A DNA stretch of 64,000 bases from Desulfuromusa kysingii (GTDB lineage: Bacteria; Desulfobacterota; Desulfuromonadia; Desulfuromonadales; Geopsychrobacteraceae), in assembly GCF_900107645.1 (NCBI RefSeq), contig NZ_FNQN01000001.1, positions 331,390 through 395,389 on the forward strand, in the 5' to 3' direction. Positions 21,807-29,756 of this stretch are shown here, piece after piece (within the stretch, counting starts at the first letter, position 1; each line of letters opens with the position of its first letter). Made by a program: the position numbers and the translations under genes. The notes below the pieces were generated by a model. That model saw nothing but the letters and a program-made list of their open reading frames with translations, was not told where the DNA came from and searched no databases.

Positions 21807-22015
21807 TTTTCCTCCCGTTTTTCTATCGTTATTTTAAATGGTTTTATCGTTTAATTTATTAACTCTCCCCGAAATGTCTCATGTCAATGTGACAGAAAAA
21901 GTCGTAGGTTTGACTCGGGTCTGATTGCAGAGTTATTTGGAATTATTTCCCCCCTCAAAGGCTAACATTAAAACTTTTTTTTGCTGCTGTCGAGGCAATA
22001 TTGTTTCTGTGACGG

Positions 22016-23266
22016 CTATTTTTCCATCTGTTGCAAGGTAAAACGGCGCAACCACTCCAATGCCATTGTCGCGCTCATCCGCTGAATCTGGTTGCGATCT
22101 CCGGAAAAAGTGTACCTCTTGACATGTACACCGCTGGCACTGGCCAAGGAGATGAAGACAGTGCCCACCGGTTTTTCTGCCGTACCGCCACCCGGACCTG
22201 CAATTCCGGTGATTGCCAGCGATAAATCGGTCCGCGTGTTCTGTCTTAGCCCACTGGCCATGGCTCGAGCACAGTTTTCACTGACGGCGCCATGTTGCTG
22301 TAATAGTAACGCCGGGACGTTCAACCAGTCCTGTTTGGCCGAGTCGGCATAAGTGACCCCCGCGCGTTCCAGAAAGGCTGAGGCTCCGGGTTGACTGGTG
22401 AGCATTGCGCTCAGCAGGCCACCAGTACATGATTCTGCGAGAGACAGGGTTAAGCCGGCATTGCTGAGCAATTTACTGACATTGCCTTCGGGGGTCTCAC
22501 CATTTTTGGCGATCACATAGTCTCCCAGTTTATTAAGAACTAGAGCTTCTGCTTGATCAAGACTCGATGCTGCATCTTTCCCGGTTGCTTTCAGTTTGAG
22601 GAGCACTAATGGAAAGTCGAGGGCAAAGGCGACATCAACTCCTGCGGGCAGTTGTTGGTAAGGAATCAGCTGGTCAATTTTTGGTTCTGACAGACCAAAT
22701 AGCTTAAACGTACGTTGCTGCCGTGGACTGACGTTGGGCATTTTCTGCTGGAGGACGGGGAACACCGATTGTTTGAACATGGCCTGCATCTCTGCTGGAA
22801 CCCCCGGCAGAAAGAAAAGTTCGCAACCGTTTCGATGTTGTAGTCGAAATCCGGGGGCGGTGCCCAACGGGTTTTTAAGCGGCTGCGCCAATTGCGGTAA
22901 CAGCGCTTGTCTTTCGTTGTTGGGCTCCATCGAGAAATTGCGTTGTGCAAACCATTCTCTTATCAGTTCCAGCGCCACATCGTTGACCACCAGTGGTTGG
23001 CCAAGGGCTCTTGCTGCCGCCCGGGCGGTGCGATCATCACCCGTGGAACCCAGTCCACCGGTCACGATGATGAATTGAACGTGACTCATCAGGTATTGCA
23101 GTGCCGCGACAATTTCTTTTTCCTGATCTGGAACCGACAGGGAGCAGCGGAGTCGATAACCGTAAGTGGAGAGGATTTCGGCAACTGTTCTGGTGTTGCT
23201 GTCGCTGATTTCTCCGCTGAGGAGTTCGTCTCCTGTGGTCAATATGGCGATGTCAAAGGGGGGCAT
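22016..23266 (-). CDS. cinA: CinA-family protein (competence/damage-inducible; NMN amidohydrolase type)
   Basis: A 416-aa protein from the ATG at 23266 (GGAG 6 nt upstream); a longer in-frame start at 23377 is rejected. Residues 1-170 are a molybdopterin-binding-like domain (ILTTGDELLSGEI, VTGGLGSTGDDRTARAAA). The C-terminal CinA domain (about 255-416) has the catalytic motif ESCTGGLLSAM and GIAGPGGGT. Family members act as ADP-ribose pyrophosphatase (N-part) and NMN deamidase (C-part) in NAD salvage. It is the last gene of larB-larC-pgpA-cinA, preceding recA as in many bacteria. Confidence 0.93.
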   Translation of the reverse strand: MPPFDIAILTTGDELLSGEISDSNTRTVAEILSTYGYRLRCSLSVPDQEKEIVAALQYLMSHVQFIIVTGGLGSTGDDRTARAAARALGQPLVVNDVALELIREWFAQRNFSMEPNNERQALLPQLAQPLKNPLGTAPGFRLQHRNGCELFFLPGVPAEMQAMFKQSVFPVLQQKMPNVSPRQQRTFKLFGLSEPKIDQLIPYQQLPAGVDVAFALDFPLVLLKLKATGKDAASSLDQAEALVLNKLGDYVIAKNGETPEGNVSKLLSNAGLTLSLAESCTGGLLSAMLTSQPGASAFLERAGVTYADSAKQDWLNVPALLLQQHGAVSENCARAMASGLRQNTRTDLSLAITGIAGPGGGTAEKPVGTVFISLASASGVHVKRYTFSGDRNQIQRMSATMALEWLRRFTLQQMEK

Positions 23267-23312
23267 GTAGAACTCCGAAACGTGAACTGGACAGGCACCA
23301 GGCCTACCTTTA

Positions 23313-23798
23313 CTAGGAAAAAAGGGCCAGACATACACGCAGCAAGATCGCCGCGTAGATCCCAGCCATAACATCATCCAATGTGACCCCGAGGCCGTTT
23401 TTCATCTCCCGGTCAAACCAACTCGCCGGGGGTGGTTTCACGATATCAAAAATCCGGAACCAGATAAAAGCAAGGATCGCTGTTGACCAGGAAAAGGGGA
23501 GGAAGGCGGTGGTGACCAGAAAGCCTACCAGTTCATCAATGACAATGCGTCCATCATCGGCTTCGTTATAGTATTTTCCGGCAACATCGCAGACCCAGAA
23601 GCTTAAAAAGAGGATGGCAACAAGGGTGAGTAGCTGTAGCGGCCAGGAAAACCGGGAGAGGTAATAAAATGCAGGGATTCCGGCTAAAGTGCCAAAGGTT
23701 CCCGATGCTATGGGGGCATAACCGAGGCCACCATTACTGCTTAAAAATAAAACTAACTTACGGTAACCCCCAGTCTCTATTTGATTTTCATCGGTCAT
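23313..23798 (-). CDS. pgpA: phosphatidylglycerophosphatase A
   Basis: Inner-membrane enzyme that dephosphorylates phosphatidylglycerophosphate to phosphatidylglycerol. From the ATG at 23798 (GGAGAG about 6 nt upstream) it is 161 aa, with FLSSNGGLGYAPIASGTFGT (about residues 16-35), IVIDELVGFLV (about 87-97) and DVMAGIYAAI near the C-terminus, all PgpA hallmarks; these Asp and Glu residues hold the catalytic Mg. Hydrophobic helices lie between. The start overlaps the end of larC by 11 bp. An in-frame extension to 23882 lies wholly within larC and is rejected. Confidence 0.94.
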   Translation of the reverse strand: MTDENQIETGGYRKLVLFLSSNGGLGYAPIASGTFGTLAGIPAFYYLSRFSWPLQLLTLVAILFLSFWVCDVAGKYYNEADDGRIVIDELVGFLVTTAFLPFSWSTAILAFIWFRIFDIVKPPPASWFDREMKNGLGVTLDDVMAGIYAAILLRVCLALFS

Positions 23799-24990
23799 CA
23801 GAGCTCTCCTCGCTGCTAAGGTCCAACTGTTCGTAGGCCGCTGTTTCGACCTGTCGGTAAATCTGTTGCAATGACTGCCCACTTTCCCGGGATAGCCTTA
23901 GGCAATCATCATACTCGGGACTGAGGCGTAGAAACTGTGACCCTTCATAAACTAATTTTACTTGAGCAGTTCCAAGCTCGGTCATCACTTTTTTGCTGCG
24001 CCGGTTGAGGCAATAGCGATGACAGTCGCTACTGCGGACACCGATTGCGCTACTCTCTCGCATTATCAGGGTCGCTAATTGTGTTGCTTGCTGTGGACGA
24101 CAGATGACCGTCAGCAGCTGACCTGGTCGATTTTTTTTCATTTGTAACGGGAGATAACCGACGTCCAAAGCTCCAGCTGATAATAACAATTCCATCAAGT
24201 TGCCGAGTTGTTCTGGGGTTGAGTCATCAATGTTACTTTCAAGAATCTGGACTTTATCCGTCACATTACTGGCGACATGATCTTCAAACAGGATGCCGCG
24301 CAGCAGATTGGGACGGTCTTCAAGTTCCCAGCCGCCGACACCGTAGCCGGTTTTTTCCGGAGAGAACGTGGGCAAAGGACCGAACTCCGCTAATTCCGCC
24401 GCAATTGTTGCTCCGGTGGGGGTGACCAGCTCCTTCTCAATGTGACTATCGTAGACAGGTTTTCCTTGTAATATTTCCAGGGTTGCCGGGGCCGGTAGTG
24501 GCAATGCTCCATGTGCGCAATGACTCATGCCGCGTGAAAGGGGCAGGGGAGAACAAAGGACTTTTGTGACTCCTAGGAGGTGTAAGCCGATTGCCGAACC
24601 GACCAGGTCAACAATGGCATCGACGGCGCCAACTTCGTGAAAATGAACCCGATCGATATCAATTCCATGAACCTGGGCTTCAGCCTCTCCAAGGCGCCGG
24701 AAAAAGTTGCGAGCAAGTTGTTTTACTGATGTTTGCAGATTGCTCTCAGCTAACATTGCATCGATGGTACTCCAGCTGCGGTGATGGTGCGTCTCTTCGC
24801 ATCCCACCTGTAATCGGATCCCTTCAATGCCATGTCGTTGTTCGCGGCCAACATCAAGTTTATATCCGCTGATTGGTAGTTTCGCCAGCTCTTGCTCCAG
24901 GGCTTGTTGTTCGACACCAAGGTCCAGCAACAGGCCGAGAAACATGTCACCGGAGATTCCGGAAAAGCAATCAAGGTAGAGAGTTTTCAT
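23788..24990 (-). CDS. larC: nickel-pincer cofactor insertion protein LarC
   Basis: CTP-dependent cyclometallase that inserts nickel into the pyridinium bisthiocarboxylate nucleotide to finish the nickel-pincer nucleotide cofactor. The 400-aa protein begins YLDCFSGISGDMFLG and has His-rich HHHRSW and VHFHEVGAVDAIVD (about residue 119), GMSHCAHGALPLPAPAT and ELVTPTGA. In Lactobacillus it is made through a programmed frameshift (larC1/C2); here it is one continuous frame. larB precedes it; larE and larA are not in the window. Confidence 0.94.
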   Translation of the reverse strand: MKTLYLDCFSGISGDMFLGLLLDLGVEQQALEQELAKLPISGYKLDVGREQRHGIEGIRLQVGCEETHHHRSWSTIDAMLAESNLQTSVKQLARNFFRRLGEAEAQVHGIDIDRVHFHEVGAVDAIVDLVGSAIGLHLLGVTKVLCSPLPLSRGMSHCAHGALPLPAPATLEILQGKPVYDSHIEKELVTPTGATIAAELAEFGPLPTFSPEKTGYGVGGWELEDRPNLLRGILFEDHVASNVTDKVQILESNIDDSTPEQLGNLMELLLSAGALDVGYLPLQMKKNRPGQLLTVICRPQQATQLATLIMRESSAIGVRSSDCHRYCLNRRSKKVMTELGTAQVKLVYEGSQFLRLSPEYDDCLRLSRESGQSLQQIYRQVETAAYEQLDLSSEESSDDR

Positions 24991-25015
24991 AAGTTATGTC
25001 CTCTTGAATTACGAC

Positions 25016-25067
25016 CGCAGAGACACAGAAAAAAACAAGATATTTTGCCTTTTTCAGTGTCTTTGTG
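25016..25067. repeat. long imperfect palindrome of the dispersed intergenic type
   Basis: The arms 25016-25033 (CGCAGAGACACAGAAAAA) and 25050-25067 (TTTTTCAGTGTCTTTGTG) pair over 18 positions with one A-A mismatch and two G-U pairs on the plus strand, with a 16-nt loop. It fills the 95-bp gap between larB and larC. The arm sequence CGCAGAGACACAG resembles dispersed palindromes found in the intergenic DNA of many environmental bacteria (from memory, not searched). I see no second copy in this window. Confidence 0.6.
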
Positions 25068-25085
25068 TTTTATCGTTGATTGTCA

Positions 25086-25841
25086 CTAATTCTTTTTCTG
25101 ATTAATCCTATTTGCCGCAAAAGCTGCACCGAAACCATTGTCGATGTTGACAACCGTCACGCCGCTGGCACAGGAGTTGAGCATCCCGAGCAAAGCGGCA
25201 ATCCCTCCAAAAGAGGCCCCGTACCCCACCGACGTCGGGACGGCGATCACCGGGACCGCGACCAACCCTCCAACCACAGAAGGTAAGGCCCCTTCCATTC
25301 CAGCGATGACAATCAGTACCGCGGCTTCATTGAGTAATTCTTGGCGGGCCAGCAAACGATGAATCCCTGCAACCCCGACGTCAATCAGTTCCTCAACGTC
25401 ATTGCCAAGCATTCTGGCGGTTATCGCTGCTTCGCGAGCAACAGGGATATCAGATGTCCCCGCACAGATCACCAGAATTTTACCTTGGCCGGTGATCTTT
25501 GTTTTTTGTTGAATCAGGCAAAAAGTACGGGCATCAATATCGTACTCTGCCTCCGGAAACTGGTTACAAAGTGCGGTTGCTTTTTCATTATCCAGGCGGG
25601 TGACAAGAATATTCTGATCCTGCTTGGCCATCGCGGCAACAATGATTCGCAGTTGTTCCAAACTTTTTCTTTCCCCGAGGACAACCTCTGGAACCCCCTG
25701 TCGAAGGGTGCGGTGGTGATCAATCTGGGCAATGCCAAGGTCTTCAAATGGCAGCTGTTTCAGCCGTTCGACCCCATCATCAACACTGATCTGACCATCG
25801 GCCAGTGATCGGAGTAAGCGTGCCAATTCCTTATTATTCAT
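25086..25841 (-). CDS. larB: nickel-pincer cofactor biosynthesis carboxylase/hydrolase LarB
   Basis: Carboxylates nicotinic acid adenine dinucleotide and hydrolyses it to the bis-carboxylate mononucleotide, the first step to the nickel-pincer cofactor. The 251-aa protein has an N-terminal part with DHHRTLRQGVPEVVLGERK and a C-terminal domain like PurE AIR carboxylase (ICAGTSDIPVAREAAITA, IVIAGMEGALPSVVGGLV, VPTSVGYGASFGG). It is the first gene of larB-larC-pgpA-cinA and diverges from darP. No lactate racemase gene is present, so the cofactor user is elsewhere. Confidence 0.94.
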   Translation of the reverse strand: MNNKELARLLRSLADGQISVDDGVERLKQLPFEDLGIAQIDHHRTLRQGVPEVVLGERKSLEQLRIIVAAMAKQDQNILVTRLDNEKATALCNQFPEAEYDIDARTFCLIQQKTKITGQGKILVICAGTSDIPVAREAAITARMLGNDVEELIDVGVAGIHRLLARQELLNEAAVLIVIAGMEGALPSVVGGLVAVPVIAVPTSVGYGASFGGIAALLGMLNSCASGVTVVNIDNGFGAAFAANRINQKKN

Positions 25842-26170
25842 AAACGATCCAACTTTAATTTTTGTTTAACGCTGACCAGAGAATATTGCATCAAATTGAA
25901 CTTCTCAGCTAGAGATTAAGTGGTTGCAAAGCCTGTGGGCGGTTGGTTCAGTTGTCATTGATGAACCCCTAGCCTGATTATCAACTGAATCATAACAAAA
26001 AACTGATAGTCAGGCAGGAATTTTCTCAATTGACCCTCCTCATGATCTCAGGGTAGGTTTGCGGGGTTATCAATAGTACCGACTGGCGGCACGGTTATTT
26101 TTGCTCAACTCCTCATGTGTCTTTGTCGGCGATTTAAATGAATATTATAATTTGGAGATATGACATAAAA
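25842..26170. other. divergent intergenic region between larB and darP
   Basis: About 330 bp with no credible gene, presumably holding promoters for larB (minus) and darP (plus). The notable element is an inverted repeat GCCTGATTATCA (25972-25983) / TGATAGTCAGGC (26004-26015), 12-nt arms matching at 11 positions (the twelfth can be a G-U pair on the plus strand), with a 20-nt loop rich in A. It is not followed by a T run, so an operator or 5'-UTR structure is more likely than a terminator. Confidence 0.4.
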
Positions 26171-26674
26171 ATGGATGAATTTGCAGCAGATAATCTGCCC
26201 CTGAGCCGCACCAAAAAAAAGCAGCAGGCAAAACAGATTGAGGAAATTGCCGCTCAGATCACAAATTTAACGGACAAGCAGTTTGCCCAGCTTGATCTTC
26301 CTGTCGAGATTGCTAAAGAAGCTGAGCTGGCACGTACAACCAAAGGACTCAGTTCACAGCGACGCCAACTGAAACACCTGGCAGGAATGATACGTAAGTC
26401 AGAAGGGGCTTTGGACAATCTGCTGCTGCAGTTAGAGGGGCTCGATCAAGTTTCGCGGGGTGAAAAAAAGCAATTTCACCAACTGGAAAAATTGCGAGAC
26501 CGACTCTGTGATGTCGATAGTTTTGCCGCTGCTTTCGCCGAGATGCTTGAATTAATGCCTGATATTGATCGCAACACCATCTCCCGGTTGGCGCGGTCGG
26601 TTCAGCATCATGATGATCGCCGTGCGTATCGTGATATTTTCCGCCGCTTGCGTGACCAATCGGCAGAAAAATAA
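26171..26674 (+). CDS. darP: ribosome biogenesis factor DarP (YjgA, DUF615)
   Basis: In E. coli DarP binds the peptidyl-transferase centre of maturing 50S subunits. From the ATG at 26171 it is 167 aa (E. coli 183), with PLSRTKKKQQAKQIEEIA (about residues 9-26), an ELARTTKGLSSQRRQLKHLAG segment (about 52-72), RKSEGALDNL and a C-terminal DIDRNTISRLARSVQHHDDR, all DUF615-like. Charged helices dominate. GGAG lies 13 nt before this start, somewhat far. An upstream in-frame ATG at 26138 has no clear ribosome site. It is a single plus-strand gene between minus-strand neighbours. Confidence 0.88.
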   Translation: MDEFAADNLPLSRTKKKQQAKQIEEIAAQITNLTDKQFAQLDLPVEIAKEAELARTTKGLSSQRRQLKHLAGMIRKSEGALDNLLLQLEGLDQVSRGEKKQFHQLEKLRDRLCDVDSFAAAFAEMLELMPDIDRNTISRLARSVQHHDDRRAYRDIFRRLRDQSAEK

Positions 26675-26709
26675 TTTCTGCCCGTTTGCATGCAAGGGTG
26701 GTTATCGCC

Positions 26710-29613
26710 TTACGTATCAAGTAATTCCCTTATCACCTTCGCCAGCTCATTGAGGCACAGTGGCTTACGGCAATATGCCGAAAATCCAAACTTTTGGATA
26801 TCCTCTTTGGCGACTTTAGAGCTGTACCCGGTCGACAGGATGATTGGCACCTGTGGATTCATTTTCCTGATTTTCTGAACCAGCTCTTGACCCGTCATTT
26901 CTGGCATTGTCTGGTCGGTTATAATCAATTCAAAGCGATGCGGCTTGTCCTCTATCAACTGCAAAGCAGCCGCCCCGGATGACGCTGTCGTGATCTGATA
27001 GCCAAGTTCTTTGAGCATCTGCTCGCCGAGTTCAATGATCATTTGATCATCGTCTATGAGCAGAATTGACTCCGTCCCTTCTTGAGGGGGATCCTCCAAT
27101 ACCTTTTGATGCGCGATTGAGGGGCCATCAAACACGGGGAAATAGAGCTCAAAGGTGCTCCCGTGTCCAGGGGTACTCCGTACCTTTATCAGACCATGAT
27201 GTTGGTCCATAATTCCTTGCACCGAGGCCAGTCCCATTCCCGTTCCTTTATCAACCTCTTTGGTGGTGAAGAAGGGATCAAAAATTCGTGAAATGGTCTC
27301 CTGTTCCATGCCGCAACCAGTATCTTGAACACTGAGCTTGATATAGTCTCCCGGATGACAATTTGGATATTGCGCCGGAATATCTTGTTGGCGCAAGGGG
27401 ACATCCTGCACGGTGATGGTGAGGTCGCCTTTTTCATCCATCGCCTGTACCGCGTTGTTACACAGGTTCAGCAATGCTTCATGAATGCGGCTCGGATCAA
27501 CATTGACCCTGTACTCTGAAGCTTTCGAGGAGGTGACAATGTTGAAGTTGATGGTTGTTGGCAACGTTGAGCCGATCAATTTCTGGATTTCATTTGTCAC
27601 CAAGGTCAGGGGGGCTTTATCTTTCTTGCTGATCCCTTTACGGCTGTAGGTCATGATTTGGGTCACCAGGTCACGAGAACGCAATGTGGCTATTTTGGCA
27701 TTCTCTATGAAATTCCTAACTTTCTCTGGTTGGGAGAATTTTCGTTGAGCCATTTCCAGGTTGCCTAAAATAATAGCCAGGGAATTATTGAAATTGTGAG
27801 CGATCCCTCCCGCCATCACACCAATCGCTTCCATTTTATATTTTTGTCGTAATTGTTCTTCCAGTTTCAATTGTTCTGTAACGTCATGGAAGAGGCCAAG
27901 CATCATTTTCCGACCATCGTATTCAATCGTATGAGCTCTGATTTCAACCTCAATCCGTTTTCCATCCTTGGTTAGCAGCTGGTTACGGGTCGCGTATTGG
28001 GGGACGGTATCGCGATGCTGCACAAATGCAGCGGTCAGGTCTCCGCTCATTGTCTGGTTCGGGTGGAGAATTGATTGCGTCTGACCAATTAATTCGCGCC
28101 GTTCCCGCTTAAGCATTTTCATGAGGGCATCGTTACACTCAACAATGACACCGGTTTCAGCATCAGCAAGAGCAATTCCCATACTGACCCCCTGGACGAG
28201 GATTTCATACTTTCTTTCAATCTGCTTGCGTTGGGAGATATCCCGGACGGCGGTCACCCGATAATGTCCCCTCTCATTCTTGACATTTTTGGATTGAATT
28301 TCCGCCGGGACCATGGTTCCGTCTTTTTTACGTGCCAAAATTTCGTAAAGTGCCGGCAGATCATAGTCAATATTGTTTCTGACAATCTCCTGCTGATCCT
28401 CCGGGACGACTAATTCAATGAGATTTTTGCCAATGAGTTCATCTCGGTTGTAGCCGGATAGTTCCAGAAATGATTCATTGACGTCTAACACAACCCCTTG
28501 CTGATGCAGGATGATTCCCTCAAAAGTCAGACCTGAGAGGTTTTTAAATCGCTCCTCACTACGTTGAAGTGACGCCGTCCGTAGCCTGACTGTCGTCTCA
28601 AGGTCCTTATTGCTTTTTTGTAGTTTATTGTTGAGTGTTTCAATGGTTCCCACCAGTTTATTAAAGCTGAGGTTAAGAATGATAAAAGAGAAGAATAGCC
28701 CGGCGGCACTGATAAGAGTCATCAACCAAATATTTTGCGAAAGGCTTATCTCGCGGAGAGTTGTATCAATGGCAACAAACAGACTTCCTTGTGGTTCATG
28801 TGAGTAATTTAAAAAGTCAAAAACGCGGACGAAGCGGTAGCTCCTGTCTTGGAGGATGATTCTCTGGATGTCAAGAGACCAGTCAACTTCTTTGCCCGGA
28901 GTTTGAAGGATGTTCCGTTGGCTAGCATATATAGTGTGGGTTGAATTGTGCCATGAAGGGGTTTTGGCGTTAGTGATAAATTGAGCTTTGTTGCGGGAGA
29001 TGACCAAAGCCACAGGCATCTCCAGTTGTTCCTCAATGGAATCCAGTAACAACTTTGTGTCAATGCCAAACTGCACCGCACCGACATGTTCTCCTGCATA
29101 ATCAACTGGTTGTACAATGCGGTACTGCAATCCGGTTTTGGCAACCATATAGCTGGCAATCTGTGAATGGCTTGCATTTGCGGTAACAATGTCAGGACGC
29201 ATGGTGCTGATATCGTCATCAGAGAGTCCATTCGGGCGATGCACCCGGAGGAAATTCCGATTGTCTAATGTGATCCAGGAGAGAGTAGAAAAATAAGGGT
29301 TTGCATGTTGTAGATGGTTAAAAATAGGTTGACTTCTGGTGAGTAAGACCTCCCGGTTTTGATGTGCGAATGCGGTCAGAAGAGAATCTTGGGTAGCGCT
29401 GTTATCAGTGACGAAGCTTCGAATCCGGCGGCGGTAAGTTTGATATTTCTCCTTTTCCAGCAGATTGACAATACTTTTGATACTTTTGATTTCTTGGGCG
29501 ATTTCGGCATCGAGATTTCTTTTATCCTGAGAAACGATCAGGATCATGAATGTCGCACACCCGGCAAATACAATCAGCATGACTAAAGAAATGATTTTCC
29601 ATTTAATTTTCAC
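26710..29613 (-). CDS. membrane hybrid sensor kinase (Cache-like, PAS, PAS, HisKA, HATPase, REC)
   Basis: A 967-aa kinase. A transmembrane helix (about 7-27), an extracytoplasmic double-Cache-like domain (about 28-285; SPYFSTLSW-type segment NPYFSTLSWITLDNRNFLRV and YRIVQPVDYAGEHVGAVQFG) and a second helix (about 292-315) form the sensor. Two PAS domains follow (about 355-470 and 478-590). The H-box is GGIAHNFNNSLAIILGNLE (about 608). HATPase motifs are LLNLCNNAVQAM, DTGCGM and GTGMGLA. The C-terminal receiver (about 845-967) has LIDDDQ, phosphoacceptor Asp in IITDQTMPEM and Lys in CRKPLC. The ligand and partner regulator are unknown; it lies downstream of lhgO. Confidence 0.92.
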   Translation of the reverse strand: MKIKWKIISLVMLIVFAGCATFMILIVSQDKRNLDAEIAQEIKSIKSIVNLLEKEKYQTYRRRIRSFVTDNSATQDSLLTAFAHQNREVLLTRSQPIFNHLQHANPYFSTLSWITLDNRNFLRVHRPNGLSDDDISTMRPDIVTANASHSQIASYMVAKTGLQYRIVQPVDYAGEHVGAVQFGIDTKLLLDSIEEQLEMPVALVISRNKAQFITNAKTPSWHNSTHTIYASQRNILQTPGKEVDWSLDIQRIILQDRSYRFVRVFDFLNYSHEPQGSLFVAIDTTLREISLSQNIWLMTLISAAGLFFSFIILNLSFNKLVGTIETLNNKLQKSNKDLETTVRLRTASLQRSEERFKNLSGLTFEGIILHQQGVVLDVNESFLELSGYNRDELIGKNLIELVVPEDQQEIVRNNIDYDLPALYEILARKKDGTMVPAEIQSKNVKNERGHYRVTAVRDISQRKQIERKYEILVQGVSMGIALADAETGVIVECNDALMKMLKRERRELIGQTQSILHPNQTMSGDLTAAFVQHRDTVPQYATRNQLLTKDGKRIEVEIRAHTIEYDGRKMMLGLFHDVTEQLKLEEQLRQKYKMEAIGVMAGGIAHNFNNSLAIILGNLEMAQRKFSQPEKVRNFIENAKIATLRSRDLVTQIMTYSRKGISKKDKAPLTLVTNEIQKLIGSTLPTTINFNIVTSSKASEYRVNVDPSRIHEALLNLCNNAVQAMDEKGDLTITVQDVPLRQQDIPAQYPNCHPGDYIKLSVQDTGCGMEQETISRIFDPFFTTKEVDKGTGMGLASVQGIMDQHHGLIKVRSTPGHGSTFELYFPVFDGPSIAHQKVLEDPPQEGTESILLIDDDQMIIELGEQMLKELGYQITTASSGAAALQLIEDKPHRFELIITDQTMPEMTGQELVQKIRKMNPQVPIILSTGYSSKVAKEDIQKFGFSAYCRKPLCLNELAKVIRELLDT

Positions 29614-29687
29614 GCGTATTGATCCTTATCTGAGGATGATTATGGCTGCCTTGATTGACTGCGCTGAGGGGGCAATAGCTTGAAACA

Positions 29688-29719
29688 GGAGGCTGGGAAT
29701 ACGGTATTTCTCAGCCTCC
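29688..29719 (-). terminator. hairpin after lhgO
   Basis: Inverted repeat GGAGGCTGGGAA / TTCTCAGCCTCC (12 positions, one wobble) with an 8-nt loop, 38 nt past the lhgO stop and before the sensor-kinase gene. On the minus strand it is followed by TGTTTCAAG. The short T run makes a terminator likely but not certain. Confidence 0.5.
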
Positions 29720-29756
29720 GACTGGTCACTGTAACTGAAATGTGGCATCAGAAATT

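Noticed and set aside
21911-21921. GACTCGGGTC, a partial palindrome upstream of recA, as a LexA/SOS box
   Set aside because: It does not fit the Geobacter-type pattern GGTT-N2-C-N4-G-N3-ACC, and the dyad is imperfect.
23267-23377. Longer start for CinA
   Set aside because: The extra 37 residues run back over the end of pgpA and have no family similarity; ATG 23266 has a good ribosome site.
25925-25950. GEMM-like string GCAAAGCC in the larB-darP gap
   Set aside because: Only the short string matches; the paired stems and the preceding conserved segment are missing.
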